From the NCBI RefSeq assembly GCF_031834595.1, contig NZ_CP115541.1:248001-312000 (forward strand): 64,000 bases of DNA, written 5' to 3'. The notes under the pieces were generated by a model, which saw nothing but the letters and a program-made list of their open reading frames with translations, was not told the DNA's origin and did not search any database. Origin of the DNA: Stenotrophomonas oahuensis. GTDB taxonomy: Bacteria > Pseudomonadota > Gammaproteobacteria > Xanthomonadales > Xanthomonadaceae. Positions within the stretch are counted from its first letter, which is position 1. Each line of letters starts with the position of its first letter. The position numbers and the translations under genes are program-made. Shown in pieces: positions 1-8,717 of this stretch.

Positions 1-624
1 CGGACGCCGCTTGAACGGTGGCTGGCCGCGCCAGTAGCGGATCAACAACCAGCCGAACAGCATGCCGCCCAGGTGCGCGAAATGCGCGATGCCCGGCTGC
101 CAGCTGGTCGCACCAAATACCAGTTCGGTCAGGCCGATCACGATCACAAAGGTACGCGCCTTCATCGGAATCGGTGGGAACAGCAGCATCACCCGCTGGT
201 TGGGGAACAGCATGCCGTAGGCCAACAACAGACCAAACACACCACCCGAGGCACCCAGAACCGGAGCCGGGTCGACCATCATCGCGCCGACCGCCAGCTG
301 ACACAGGCCGGCACCGGCCACGCAGACCAGGTAGAAAATCAGAAAGCGCTTCTCGCCCCAGGTCTGTTCCAGCGGCGAGCCGAACATGAAGAGCGCCAGC
401 ATGTTGAACAGCAGGTGCATCAGGTTGCCGTGCAGGAACCCGTAGGTCAGCAACTGCCACGGCTGGAAGTTACCGCCGGGCGAGAACGGATCGAAGCTGC
501 GCAGCGGCTGCAGCATGAACGGCTCGAACGTGCCGTAGCCGAGCAGGAACGGCTGCTGCAGCAGGAACAGCACCGCGTTGGCGATCAGCAGGGCCTTGGT
601 GACAGTGGGCAGTCGCGGAAACAT
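1..624 (-). CDS. Rhomboid family intramembrane serine protease (partial, 3' end outside window)
   Basis: Inner-membrane protease of the rhomboid clan, which cuts substrate transmembrane helices within the lipid bilayer. The frame is open from the ATG at 624 to the left edge (208 residues visible), so only a short C-terminus is missing. Several hydrophobic segments are visible. The catalytic serine lies in GASGGVFG (Ser about 126) and the catalytic histidine in AHLGGMLFG (His about 184). The HxxxN element of the family is visible as HLLFNM near residue 70. The N-terminus is short, without an added cytoplasmic domain. The substrate cannot be told from sequence. Confidence 0.9.
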   Translation of the reverse strand, partial: MFPRLPTVTKALLIANAVLFLLQQPFLLGYGTFEPFMLQPLRSFDPFSPGGNFQPWQLLTYGFLHGNLMHLLFNMLALFMFGSPLEQTWGEKRFLIFYLVCVAGAGLCQLAVGAMMVDPAPVLGASGGVFGLLLAYGMLFPNQRVMLLFPPIPMKARTFVIVIGLTELVFGATSWQPGIAHFAHLGGMLFGWLLIRYWRGQPPFKRRP

Positions 625-660
625 GGAGGCATCCTTTGGAACCGCCCCCATCATAATCGC

Positions 661-1026
661 TCAACCCGGCCCCCACACCGCCGCATCAAGGTCGTCGGCA
701 CTTGAACGCGGCATGTGCTTGACCCGCCCCCGCTCCATCACCACGCCTTCGGCGCGCAGCCGCTGATTCTGCTCGCGCCAGCCGCGCGAGCCCTCCGGCA
801 TGGCGATGCGCCCGTCCGAACGCAGCACCCGGTGCCAGGGCAGGTCCGGGTCGTCGTTCATGCCCAGCACGCGCGCGGTCAGCCGTGCACGCCCGGGCAG
901 GCCGGCCTTGGCCGCGACCTGGCCATAGCCCATCACCTGCCCGCGCGGAATGGCGCGGATAACCGCCAGAATGCGTTCGCGGGCCTGGGCGGCGGTGTCC
1001 TCTTCAGCCGCGGCAGCCGGCTTCAC
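661..1026 (-). CDS. MGMT-family alkyltransferase-like protein (ATL)
   Basis: Small DNA-binding protein of about 121 residues related to O6-alkylguanine-DNA alkyltransferase. The conserved active-site block reads PWHRVLRSDGRIA, so the acceptor Cys of PCHRV is replaced by Trp. That is the hallmark of ATL proteins, which bind alkylated bases and hand them to nucleotide excision repair rather than demethylating them. The chosen start is a GTG that overlaps the stop of the upstream permease as GTGA, indicating translational coupling. A longer ATG-start reading would run deep into the permease gene and is not credible. Confidence 0.85.
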   Translation of the reverse strand: MKPAAAAEEDTAAQARERILAVIRAIPRGQVMGYGQVAAKAGLPGRARLTARVLGMNDDPDLPWHRVLRSDGRIAMPEGSRGWREQNQRLRAEGVVMERGRVKHMPRSSADDLDAAVWGPG

Positions 1027-1931
1027 GCGCGTGCGCGGCTGACCAGCAGTACGCCGACCAGCACCAGCGCCGTCCCCAGAATCTGCCAGGGGCCCATGGG
1101 TTCGTCGAGCAGCCATAGACTCATCACGATGGTGGATACCGGGCCGAGCATACCGACCTGCGCGGCCAAGGACGAGCCGATGCGCTTCACCGCCAGCATG
1201 ATCGCCGCCACCGGCAGCACGGTGCAGACCGTCGCGTTGATCAGCGACAGCCAGTACACCGGCTCGGGGGCTTGCAGCAACGCCGGCAGCGGGTGCAGCA
1301 CGGCGAAGTGCAAAACACACAACACGCAGGCCACACAACTGGCATACGCGGTCAGCCGGATCGCACCGATGCGCGCCACCACCTGCCCGCTACCGAACAG
1401 GTATAGCGCATAACTGAGCGCACTGCCGAACACCAGCGCGCTGCCCAGTAGAATGCGCCCACCCTCCAGTTGAAGATCATGGCCAAAGGCCAGCAGCACG
1501 CCCAGGTAGCTCAGCACCAGCGCCGCCAGCTGCCAACGCCCCGGCTTTTTCTTCAGCAGCACCAGGCTGATCAGCAGCACCAGGGTGGGATTGAGATACA
1601 GGATCAACCGCTCAAGGGTCACACTGATGTACTGCAGGCCCTGAAAGTCCAGCAGGCTGGACAGGTAGTAGCCGGTGAAACCCAGCCACAGCACGCGGCC
1701 ACGGTCGGCCCAGGACAACGATTCGGCGCGACGCGCCGACCACACCGCCAGCAGCGCGAACAGCGGAAACGCCATCAACATGCGCAGCGCCAGCAGCGTG
1801 GTCGCATCCACGCCGTGACGGTAGCCAAGTTTGACGATCACCGCCTTGCCGGACGCGGTGATTGCGCCGATGGCGGCCAGCGCGATGCCGGACGCGGCGA
1901 TGCGCGGAGAAGAAGTGGCGACCGGGGTCAT
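1023..1931 (-). CDS. EamA/DMT-family permease
   Basis: A 302-residue inner-membrane protein with about ten hydrophobic helices, the usual size of EamA-type drug/metabolite transporters. It shows two halves of similar layout: the first begins IALAAIGAITASGKAVIVKLGYRHG, the second contains CTVLPVAAIMLAVKRIGSSLA, and a C-terminal hydrophobic run ends LVLVGVLLVSRARA. Its ATG overlaps the stop of the glutathione reductase gene as ATGA and its stop overlaps the ATL gene, so the three are probably co-transcribed. The substrate is unknown; a metabolite exporter is the usual guess for the family. Confidence 0.82.
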   Translation of the reverse strand: MTPVATSSPRIAASGIALAAIGAITASGKAVIVKLGYRHGVDATTLLALRMLMAFPLFALLAVWSARRAESLSWADRGRVLWLGFTGYYLSSLLDFQGLQYISVTLERLILYLNPTLVLLISLVLLKKKPGRWQLAALVLSYLGVLLAFGHDLQLEGGRILLGSALVFGSALSYALYLFGSGQVVARIGAIRLTAYASCVACVLCVLHFAVLHPLPALLQAPEPVYWLSLINATVCTVLPVAAIMLAVKRIGSSLAAQVGMLGPVSTIVMSLWLLDEPMGPWQILGTALVLVGVLLVSRARA

Positions 1932-3283
1932 CGCATCAACACGACTTCTTCGGCGCTGGTCGGATGTATCGCGACGGTGTCATCGAAGCAGGATTTGGTT
2001 GCGCCCATTTTTACCGCCACGGCGAAGCCCTGCAGGATCTCGTCCGCGCCCTCGCCGAGCAGGTGCACGCCGACCACGCGCTCTTCCGGGCCCGCGCAGA
2101 CCAGTTTGAACAGGCTGCGCTGGCTGCCGTTGGCCAGTGCCTGCAGCATCGGGCGGAAGTTGCTGCGGTAGACGCGGACATCATCAAAGCGCGCCCGCGC
2201 CTCTTCCTCGCTCAGCCCGACCGCGCCCAGCGCCGGGTGCGAGAACACCACGCTGGCCACGTTCTCATAATCCATTTTTGCGTGTGGCTGGCCGCCGAAC
2301 AGGCGGTCCATCAACTTGCGCGCAGCGGCAATCGCTACCGGCGTCAGCCCGACCTTGCCGGCAATATCGCCCACGGCATGCACACTGGGCACGGCCGTGG
2401 TCTGCCACTCGTCCACCTCGACCTCGCCCTTGTCGCCGACTTCGATGCCCAGCGCCTCCAGTCCCAGGCCCGCACTGTTGCCGCGCCGACCGGTGGCGAA
2501 GAACACCTCGTCGAAATGGCCGTCGCTTGGGCCATCGTGGCCGTAGGCCACCACCGCGTCGCCATCACGACGCAGTTCCCGCAGGCGGTAGTTGAAATGC
2601 ACTTTGACGCCCTGGTGGCACAGGTTTTCGGCCAGTTGCGCGGTCAGCTCCGCGTCGAAGCGCTCCAGCAGGCGATCGCCGCGAACCAGCAACGTCACCC
2701 GGCTGCCCAGCGCCTGCAGCAGTCCTGCCAGTTCCACCGCAATGTAACCACCGCCGACGATCGCCACCTGCCCCGGCGCGCTGCACAGATGGAAGAAGTC
2801 GTCCGACACCTTGCCCAATTCTGCACCCGGAATGTCCGGACGCTGTGGGTGTGCACCGGTGGCGATCAGGATGTGTGCGCCGCTGATGCGGATGCCATCA
2901 CTGCATTCCACGGTGTGCGCATCAACCAGACGGCCTTTGCGCGGCACGCGCACCACGCCATTTTCGTTGAGGCGTTTGAGATAGCTGGCGTGGATGTTGG
3001 CGATGTACGCCTGCCGGTGCACCACCAGTTCCTTCCAGTCCAATGCAGCGCGCGTGGGCACGTCGAAACCCAGCGCCGCCGCCAGTCCGATGCGCCCGGA
3101 GAGATCGGCCGCCAGCCACATGGCCTTCTTCGGCACGCAGCCCACGTTGACGCAGGTGCCGCCGAGTTCACCCGGCTCGAGCATGGCCACGCGGCAGCCA
3201 TGCTGTGCGGCGCGGAACGCTGCCGCCAGCCCACCGGAGCCGCCACCCAGCACGATCAGGTCATAGTCGTATTGCATGCTCAT
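1928..3283 (-). CDS. gorA: Glutathione-disulfide reductase
   Basis: Cytosolic NADPH-dependent flavoenzyme that reduces glutathione disulfide. The 451-residue protein has the FAD dinucleotide fold (GGGSGGLAAA near residue 13), the redox-active pair CVNVGC (about 45-50), a second nucleotide fold (IVGGGYIAVELAG), the FAD-binding ATGRRGN and AVGDIAGK blocks, and the C-terminal catalytic His-Glu in AIHPTSAEE. These fit glutathione reductase better than lipoamide dehydrogenase. First gene of a likely operon with the EamA permease and ATL protein downstream. Confidence 0.93.
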   Translation of the reverse strand: MSMQYDYDLIVLGGGSGGLAAAFRAAQHGCRVAMLEPGELGGTCVNVGCVPKKAMWLAADLSGRIGLAAALGFDVPTRAALDWKELVVHRQAYIANIHASYLKRLNENGVVRVPRKGRLVDAHTVECSDGIRISGAHILIATGAHPQRPDIPGAELGKVSDDFFHLCSAPGQVAIVGGGYIAVELAGLLQALGSRVTLLVRGDRLLERFDAELTAQLAENLCHQGVKVHFNYRLRELRRDGDAVVAYGHDGPSDGHFDEVFFATGRRGNSAGLGLEALGIEVGDKGEVEVDEWQTTAVPSVHAVGDIAGKVGLTPVAIAAARKLMDRLFGGQPHAKMDYENVASVVFSHPALGAVGLSEEEARARFDDVRVYRSNFRPMLQALANGSQRSLFKLVCAGPEERVVGVHLLGEGADEILQGFAVAVKMGATKSCFDDTVAIHPTSAEEVVLMR

Positions 3284-3355
3284 CGAAAAGGTCCCACCTC
3301 AGAAGCCGCCGGCAGCATGCCACGTTCCGGGGCACGCCCGATGTGAGCATGTGCA

Positions 3356-4579
3356 TCAGTGCGTGCCAGCGGTGCGACGCAGCGGCGGCCAGCGCCTATA
3401 GGTCATCGCACGCCACACCCACTCCAGCGGACCAAAGCGGAAATGCCGCAGCCAGGCATGTGCGAACAGTACCTGCAGCGCGAACAGCACCAACGCGAAG
3501 GGAATCTGCCACAGCCGCGGCAGGCTTTCGAACGCGCCCAGCCCATAACCGTAGAACACCCAGGTACCGACCAGCGACTGCAGGATGTATTGGGTCAGCG
3601 CCATGCGTCCGATCGGTGCCAGTACCCGCAGCTGCGCACGGGCGTGCACGATCCAGGCCAGATAGCCGAGGCACATCAGCAGTGAGGCCACCGATGACAG
3701 CGCATAAGCGAAGCCGCTGGCCGGGCTGAACGTCCCCGGGGCGACGTAGGGCACCCAGCACGCGCTGATGATCATCAGCACCAGCCCTGCCGGCCACGCG
3801 CCCCAGCGCAGGCGGCGGTACAGACGCGGAAAACGTTCCGGGTCACTGAGCGCACCGCTGCGAGCAAACCCGGCCCCGATCAGGAACATGCCCAGCACCT
3901 CCGGACCCACCACCAGCATGCCGCCGAGGTTGACCTGCAGGTCGTGCGCTCGCTGCAGCACCGCGTCAGTCCAACTGCCGTGTGCATACGCCTGCCGCTG
4001 CAGCTCGATCGCGCGTTGCCCGGCGGCAGCGGCATCGGCCATGGCGCTGTCCGCCTGTGCAGCGATGCCGACCAGCAGCCCCATGCCGATCATCAAGGCA
4101 GAGGCGAACAGATAGGTGATAACGCCCATTACCGGCAGCCAGCGCGGCGGCGCTTCCCGGAACGCGAGCAACGGCAGCGATATCAGCGCATACAGCACCA
4201 GGATGTCACCGGACCACACCAGCAGGGCGTGGCACAGCCCGATCAGCAGCAGACCGGCGCTGCGTCGCAGGTAAAAGGGAGTGAAGTCACGCCGTGCCGC
4301 TTCGGCGCGCTGCGCCATGATCGCGAAGCCGGCTCCGAACAGCAGCGAGAACAGGGTGAAGAACTTGCCCTGCACCAGCACATAGATCAACGCGTCCGCC
4401 CAGCGGTCAGCGCCCTGCCAGTGCGGGTCGATACCGGTGAAGGCCAGGTCCAGCGGACCGCTCAGCGCCTCCATGTTCATCAACAGAATGCCCAGCAGGG
4501 CCACCCCGCGCAGGATGTCGATGACCTCGATGCGGTCGCCGACGGCAACCGGCTGCAGGGAAGAAGCGACTGGATTCAC
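3356..4579 (-). CDS. DUF418 family membrane protein
   Basis: Multi-pass inner-membrane protein of about 407 residues with the DUF418 family layout: an opening RIEVIDILRGVALLGILLMN, a long helical middle, and a C-terminal block with QYILQSLVGTWVFYGYG and GPLEWVWRAMTY. The GTG at 4579 leaves about 15 residues before the conserved RIEVID, as in relatives. An in-frame ATG at 4615 (12 residues longer) is possible, while the ATG at 4672 lies inside a palindromic repeat and is unlikely. Function unknown; members are often annotated as putative transporters. Confidence 0.8.
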   Translation of the reverse strand: MNPVASSLQPVAVGDRIEVIDILRGVALLGILLMNMEALSGPLDLAFTGIDPHWQGADRWADALIYVLVQGKFFTLFSLLFGAGFAIMAQRAEAARRDFTPFYLRRSAGLLLIGLCHALLVWSGDILVLYALISLPLLAFREAPPRWLPVMGVITYLFASALMIGMGLLVGIAAQADSAMADAAAAGQRAIELQRQAYAHGSWTDAVLQRAHDLQVNLGGMLVVGPEVLGMFLIGAGFARSGALSDPERFPRLYRRLRWGAWPAGLVLMIISACWVPYVAPGTFSPASGFAYALSSVASLLMCLGYLAWIVHARAQLRVLAPIGRMALTQYILQSLVGTWVFYGYGLGAFESLPRLWQIPFALVLFALQVLFAHAWLRHFRFGPLEWVWRAMTYRRWPPLRRTAGTH

Positions 4580-4630
4580 AGGGCACTCTGGGACCGGGGT
4601 GTAGTGCCGCGCCATGCCCGGCAATGCACC

Positions 4631-4684
4631 GTAGTGCCGGGCTTGCCCGGCACCCGACAAGCAGCCGGGCAAGCCCGGCTCTAC
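4631..4684. repeat. SMAG-like GTAG palindrome pair
   Basis: Two inverted copies of a palindrome face each other: one begins gtagtgccgggcttgcccgg, the other ends gccgggcaagcccggctctac. This GTAG-headed stem-loop resembles the SMAG repeats described in Stenotrophomonas maltophilia. It lies between slyD and the DUF418 gene. Confidence 0.85.
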
Positions 4685-4691
4685 ATTACAT

Positions 4692-5171
4692 TCAGTGCTG
4701 GTGACCGCCGTCCCCGTGCACGTGACCGTGCTCCAATTCTTCGGCCTGGGCTTCGCGCACGTCCACGATCTCCACCGAGAAGTGCAGGTCCTTGCCGGCC
4801 ATCGGGTGGTTCAGGTCGACGTCGACCACGCTCATGCCGACCTTCTCAACGGTGACCGCACGCGGACCGAAGTTGGTCTGCAGCACCACCTGCTGGCCCG
4901 GGACCAGCTTGGCATTGCCGAAGTGCTTCTTCGGCACGCGCTGGGTCAGGCCCTCGCGGCGCTCGCCGTAGGCATCAGCAGCCTTGACGTCGACTTCGAA
5001 GCTGGCACCGGCTTCCTGGTCCATCATGGCGTTTTCCAGGCCCGGAATGATGTTGCCATGGCCGATCAGGATCGCCAGCGGCTCACGGTCCTTGGAGCTT
5101 TCGATCGGATCCTGGCCCTGCTCGGCCACGGTGTAATGGAAGCGGACGACACTGTCTTTTGCGATCTTCAT
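4692..5171 (-). CDS. slyD: FKBP-type peptidyl-prolyl isomerase, SlyD-like
   Basis: Cytosolic prolyl isomerase and folding chaperone of 159 residues. It opens with the SlyD-type FKBP segment (VVRFHYTV), followed by the flap signature IGHGNIIPGLENAMMD, an IF chaperone insert around residues 70-125 (AYGERREGLTQRVPKKHF), and the FKBP return strand DVDLNHPMAGKDLHFSVEI. The C-terminus is a short His-rich tail (HGHVHGDGGHQH), much shorter than the metal-binding tail of E. coli SlyD, so nickel handling would be limited. Divergent from the NlpC/P60 gene across 109 bp. Confidence 0.92.
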   Translation of the reverse strand: MKIAKDSVVRFHYTVAEQGQDPIESSKDREPLAILIGHGNIIPGLENAMMDQEAGASFEVDVKAADAYGERREGLTQRVPKKHFGNAKLVPGQQVVLQTNFGPRAVTVEKVGMSVVDVDLNHPMAGKDLHFSVEIVDVREAQAEELEHGHVHGDGGHQH

Positions 5172-5280
5172 ACGGAACTCTTGTGCTGGGGCTGCCGGGG
5201 CAGACGGATGGGACGGGTTGTCGCCCGCCGGTTACGCCGCCATCATGGCGACTTCCAAGGCCGCGCATTATCCGGACATC

Positions 5281-5820
5281 ATGCTGCTGACGCCAGTTTC
5301 GCGCTTGACCCGCCTGCCAGCCCAGCTGGCGCTGATCGCCGCTCTGGCCCTGCTGGCCGCCTGTGGTGGCGGTAAAACCACCCGCCCGTCCCCGCCGCCG
5401 GCGTCGGCACAGAACTGGCCGGTGGTCACTCCGAACAACCCGCAGGCCGCCAATGCGGTGCTGATGCGCGCCATCGGCCTGGTCGGCACCCCTTACCGCT
5501 ACGGTGGCAACACGCCCGAATCCGGGTTCGACTGCAGCGGACTGGTCACCTACGTCTACCGCGAGATGGTCGACCTGAAGCTGCCGCGTACCTCGCGCGA
5601 CCTGGCGGCGGTACAGGGCCCGAAGATCGATCCAAAGCGACTGGCGGCTGGCGATCTGGTGTTCTTTGGCAACCGCGGGAATGTCTTCCACGTGGGTATC
5701 TACGTGGGTGAAGGTCGCTTTGTGCACGCCCCGAGTACGGGCGGCACCGTCCGTCTGGACTCGCTCGGTGGGAGCTACTGGAAGGACCATTACACCGGCG
5801 CGAAACGGGTTCTACACTAA
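5281..5820 (+). CDS. NlpC/P60 family cell-wall hydrolase, lipoprotein
   Basis: Predicted outer-membrane or periplasmic lipoprotein of about 179 residues. The N-terminal signal ends in a lipobox (ALLAAC, Cys near residue 25) followed by GGGKTTRP and a Pro-rich linker. The rest is an NlpC/P60 domain with catalytic Cys in FDCSGLVTYVY, a catalytic His in VFHVGIYVGEGRF, and the third polar residue at VHAPSTGG. Members cleave D-Glu-meso-DAP or similar stem-peptide bonds. An upstream TTG frame (5218) exists, but the lipoprotein signal supports the ATG at 5281. A second NlpC/P60 gene follows 130 bp later. Confidence 0.9.
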   Translation: MLLTPVSRLTRLPAQLALIAALALLAACGGGKTTRPSPPPASAQNWPVVTPNNPQAANAVLMRAIGLVGTPYRYGGNTPESGFDCSGLVTYVYREMVDLKLPRTSRDLAAVQGPKIDPKRLAAGDLVFFGNRGNVFHVGIYVGEGRFVHAPSTGGTVRLDSLGGSYWKDHYTGAKRVLH

Positions 5821-5951
5821 GCTGAACTGGGCGAAGGGGCGAAAGTGTGACACGCATCACCCATGGGCAAACGAAAATTTAACGAAATTTGTACCTAATC
5901 ACACGCTTTCCACGGCATCATCACCCATCGTTTTTATTCAGTGACCGCCGC

Positions 5952-6725
5952 GTGACGACAGCCGACCTGACGTGCAAAGGCCAGACCGCCACCCCACGGC
6001 GTCTCACCCGCCCCGCTCTTCTCGCTTTCGCCCTCTGCCTGGCCAGCCTTCCGGCCTGGGCCCAGACGGTGCCGACGGCCGCCCCCGAGGCGGTTGAAAC
6101 TGAGGCCACGCCGGCCGCCGAGATGACCGCCGCTGCCAAGCCGAAGGCTGCAGCGCCGGTCCGCAGCAAGACCGATGCCGCCGCCAGTGCCACGCTTGCC
6201 GCGCTGCTGCCGCACCTGGCTGCCAACGACACCATTCCGCTCATGGACCGCTCGGCGATGGTGGCCGGCGACCTGAGCCGCCTGCTGGCCAACTACGATG
6301 CCTCCAACGGCACCATCGTGGCCGCCGACCCGGCCGAGAACGGCAAGGTCCAGTCCCTGCTCCGCCGCGCCATGACCCTGCTGGGCACCCCGTACCGCTG
6401 GGGCGGCACCTCGCCGGACAGCGGTTTCGACTGCAGCGGCCTGGTCAGTTATGTGTTCCGCACCGCACTGGGCATCGAACTGCCGCGCGTCTCGCGCGAG
6501 ATGGCCCGCGATGGCGAGGCCCAGCTGATCAACGACCGCAATGCGCTGGCCGCCGGCGATCTGGTGTTCTTCGGCCGTAAGGGCCGGGTCGACCACGTCG
6601 GCATCTACGTCGGCGAAGGCCGCTTCCTGCATGCCCCGAGCACCGGCAAGGACGTCCGCGTGGACAGCCTGGTCACCGGTTACTGGGGTGGCAAGTTCAT
6701 GCAGGCCCGTCGCGTCGAACTCTGA
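5952..6725 (+). CDS. NlpC/P60 family cell-wall hydrolase, secreted paralogue
   Basis: Second NlpC/P60 endopeptidase, about 257 residues from a GTG at 5952. The start was chosen because a normal cleavable signal peptide follows (RRLTRPALLAFALCLASLPAWAQ region); upstream codons give no plausible leader. An Ala/Pro-rich linker and a roughly 60-residue spacer precede the hydrolase domain, with GTPYRWGG, catalytic FDCSGLVSYVF, VDHVGIYVGEGRF and LHAPSTGK. The catalytic domain closely resembles the gene upstream, so this is a tandem duplication with one lipid-anchored and one soluble copy. A strong terminator follows at 6753. Confidence 0.88.
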   Translation: MTTADLTCKGQTATPRRLTRPALLAFALCLASLPAWAQTVPTAAPEAVETEATPAAEMTAAAKPKAAAPVRSKTDAAASATLAALLPHLAANDTIPLMDRSAMVAGDLSRLLANYDASNGTIVAADPAENGKVQSLLRRAMTLLGTPYRWGGTSPDSGFDCSGLVSYVFRTALGIELPRVSREMARDGEAQLINDRNALAAGDLVFFGRKGRVDHVGIYVGEGRFLHAPSTGKDVRVDSLVTGYWGGKFMQARRVEL

Positions 6726-6752
6726 CCGGCCGCGCGCATACCTGAATCCTGA

Positions 6753-6780
6753 AGGCCGCTGCTCCGCAGCGGCCTTTTTC
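6753..6780 (+). terminator. Rho-independent terminator after second NlpC/P60 gene
   Basis: Perfect GC-rich hairpin with arms aggccgctgc and gcagcggcct around a short loop, followed by a run of five T. Placed 27 bp after the stop codon. Confidence 0.88.
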
Positions 6781-6938
6781 GTGGCCGGCGTGATGGCCGT
6801 TGCCGACTGGAACGCGCGTTGTTCTTTTCACAACCCAGCCCGCCCCCACGGCGAGGCAATGGTACCCGGCGTGGGGCGGCACGCCGGGCAGCGCTGAGCA
6901 GGAGACTCCGCCCGGATACCTTTCCGTGAAGGTGACGC

Positions 6939-8276
6939 ATGGCGGCAGTCCCTGAAATTCCGGCCCGGTGTGTGATCTGGTTTGGGCAACCCCTGGCAGC
7001 AGAGCGCACGGCCCTGGCCGCCGCAGGCTGGCAGGTCCGCGGCGTAGCGACCGACGGCGCTGTGGCCATCGGCATGCGCGGCAACGACCTGGTGGTCGGG
7101 CTGCTGGACCTGCGCAGCGTGGCTCCCTCTCACCTGACCCATCTGCAGGCGGTGCTGGACCAGCATCGGCACCTGCGGGTGCTGGCGATCCTGCCAGCGG
7201 GCGCAGCGGCGGTGCATCCGCAGTGGCAGCCGTTGCTGGCCTGCTGCACGGAAACCTTCAGCGCGCCGCTGGATGTTTCGCGGCTGGTGCAGCGGCTGCA
7301 GGAGCTGGGCGATGAACAGCAACTACAGCCGCCATCCGGGGCGCAGGCGCTGATTGGCGAAAGCCCGGCGCTGCAGGTCACCCGCGCGGCGCTGCGCAAA
7401 TTCGCCCCGGTGGAACTGCCGGTGCTGATCACCGGCGAGACAGGCACCGGCAAGGAGCTGGCAGCGCACGCGCTGCATGCGTTGTCATCGCGGCATGCGC
7501 GACCGTTCCTGGCAGTGAACTGCGGTGCGATTCCGGCGGCGCTGGTGCAGTCGGAACTGTTCGGTCACGAGCGGGGTGCCTTTACCGGGGCGGCCAATCG
7601 CCGGCTGGGTCTGTTCGAAACGGCCAGTGGTGGCACGGTGTTCCTGGACGAGATCGGCGACCTGCCCCTGGACGCGCAGACCAATCTGCTGCGGGTGCTG
7701 CAGGAGGGCACGATCGAGCGGGTCGGCAGCAACCAGCCGTTGGCGGTTGACGTGCGGGTGATCGCGGCCACGCACGTGGATCTGGAACAGGCGGTGGAGC
7801 GCGGACAGTTCCGCCGCGACCTGTTCTATCGCCTGAACGTACTGCGCCTGCCTTTGCCGGCGCTGCGCGACCGGGGCAGCGACATCACCCTGCTGGCCGA
7901 GCACTTCCTTGCCAGCTTCCGCCAGCGCCACGTCACCCGCGCGCGCGGTTTCAGCAGCGAGGCGCTGCAGGCGATGCAGCAGTTCCGTTGGCCAGGCAAT
8001 GTGCGCGAACTGCTGAACCGGGTGCAGCGCGCGGCGATCGTAAGCGAGGCCGAGCTGATCACGGTGGCCGACCTGGAACTGGAGCCGGAGGGCATCGAAG
8101 TGCCGCAGCGCCTACTGCACGATGTCCGCCAGGCTGCAGAGCGGGACGCGCTACTGCGTGCGCTGCGCCAGAACGATTTCAACATCACCGCCTGCGCCCG
8201 CACCATGCAGGTCTCCCGCGTCACCGTCTACCGCCTCTGCCGCAAACACCAGCTCGCCCTGCCGGAATTGCGCTGA
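6939..8276 (+). CDS. Sigma54-dependent enhancer-binding transcriptional activator (VpsR-like)
   Basis: Activator of sigma54 RNA polymerase, 445 residues. Residues 1-130 form a receiver-like domain without a clear phospho-acceptor pocket, resembling the pseudo-receiver of Vibrio VpsR. Residues about 140-370 are the AAA+ domain with Walker A GETGTGKE, the sigma54-contact loop GAFTGA (intact), Walker B VFLDEIGD and arginine-finger region FRRDLFYRLNV. The C-terminus is a Fis-type helix-turn-helix (NITACARTMQVSRVTVYRL). It faces the Fap-like operon convergently, and a sigma54 promoter sits before that operon (14377-14392), so it is the natural candidate regulator. That link is inference. Direct c-di-GMP binding, known for VpsR, is possible but unproven here. 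Confidence 0.9.
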   Translation: MAAVPEIPARCVIWFGQPLAAERTALAAAGWQVRGVATDGAVAIGMRGNDLVVGLLDLRSVAPSHLTHLQAVLDQHRHLRVLAILPAGAAAVHPQWQPLLACCTETFSAPLDVSRLVQRLQELGDEQQLQPPSGAQALIGESPALQVTRAALRKFAPVELPVLITGETGTGKELAAHALHALSSRHARPFLAVNCGAIPAALVQSELFGHERGAFTGAANRRLGLFETASGGTVFLDEIGDLPLDAQTNLLRVLQEGTIERVGSNQPLAVDVRVIAATHVDLEQAVERGQFRRDLFYRLNVLRLPLPALRDRGSDITLLAEHFLASFRQRHVTRARGFSSEALQAMQQFRWPGNVRELLNRVQRAAIVSEAELITVADLELEPEGIEVPQRLLHDVRQAAERDALLRALRQNDFNITACARTMQVSRVTVYRLCRKHQLALPELR

Positions 8277-8393
8277 CAGCTCGCGATTGCAGGATTTCCG
8301 TGCCGCCGGGCGTTGCCCGGCTTCGGTTGGATTTGGGCGAACAACCGGTGCTCGTCGGTTCCCTGGTTTGGCGGATCGGGATGGGCGTTCCGG

Positions 8394-8453
8394 GGGACGG
8401 CGTGAATCCGTCCATGGAGCCTCGATCGCCGCATCCATGCGGCTCACGCCCCC
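8394..8453 (+). repeat. 62-bp double-hairpin repeat, copy A (degenerate)
   Basis: Starts gggacggcgtgaatccgtcc. It has a short hairpin around tccgtccatgga, then a second palindrome ccgcatccatgcgg. The end is degraded compared with copies B to D. Same family as 8593, 20348 and 20623. Confidence 0.65.
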
Positions 8454-8592
8454 TCCAGCCCACCCCGACCCGCCATCGACAGTCCATCGGTGGCCAGGAA
8501 CGAGAGCATTGGCCGTTGCGTTGGCTGTTGCCTGCGCCGTTCGATCCGCATCACGCATTGCATGACGGGGAGGCCGACGAGTAGCCCCCGGA

Positions 8593-8654
8593 GGGACACT
8601 CCACGGCATGGATGCCGTGGAGTAGCCTACATGGACGTACTTGCGGCGTGTCCC
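8593..8654 (-). repeat. 62-bp double-hairpin repeat, copy B
   Basis: On the minus strand it runs from GGGACACGCCG to GTGTCCC. The long palindrome has 12-bp arms (actccacggcat / atgccgtggagt) around CC, and a short hairpin precedes it. Inverted relative to copy A. Confidence 0.75.
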
Positions 8655-8717
8655 GGAGCGGGGCTGCTCGTCGGCCTCCCAACACGCAGAAACTGAAGCG
8701 CTGCACTTCGCGCGAAC

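Larger units (their letters stand above)
8277..8717. other. 441-bp gene-free convergent junction
   Basis: No supportable coding sequence lies between the sigma54 activator and fapF. It holds an incomplete SMAG-like palindrome near 8300 (gccgggcgttgcccggc) and two copies of a 62-bp double-hairpin repeat in opposite orientations (8394-8453 and 8593-8654). Confidence 0.75.

Noticed and set aside
4616..4672. N-terminal extension of the DUF418 protein from the ATG at 4672
   Set aside because: These codons lie within the SMAG-like palindrome and precede the conserved start of the family by too many residues.
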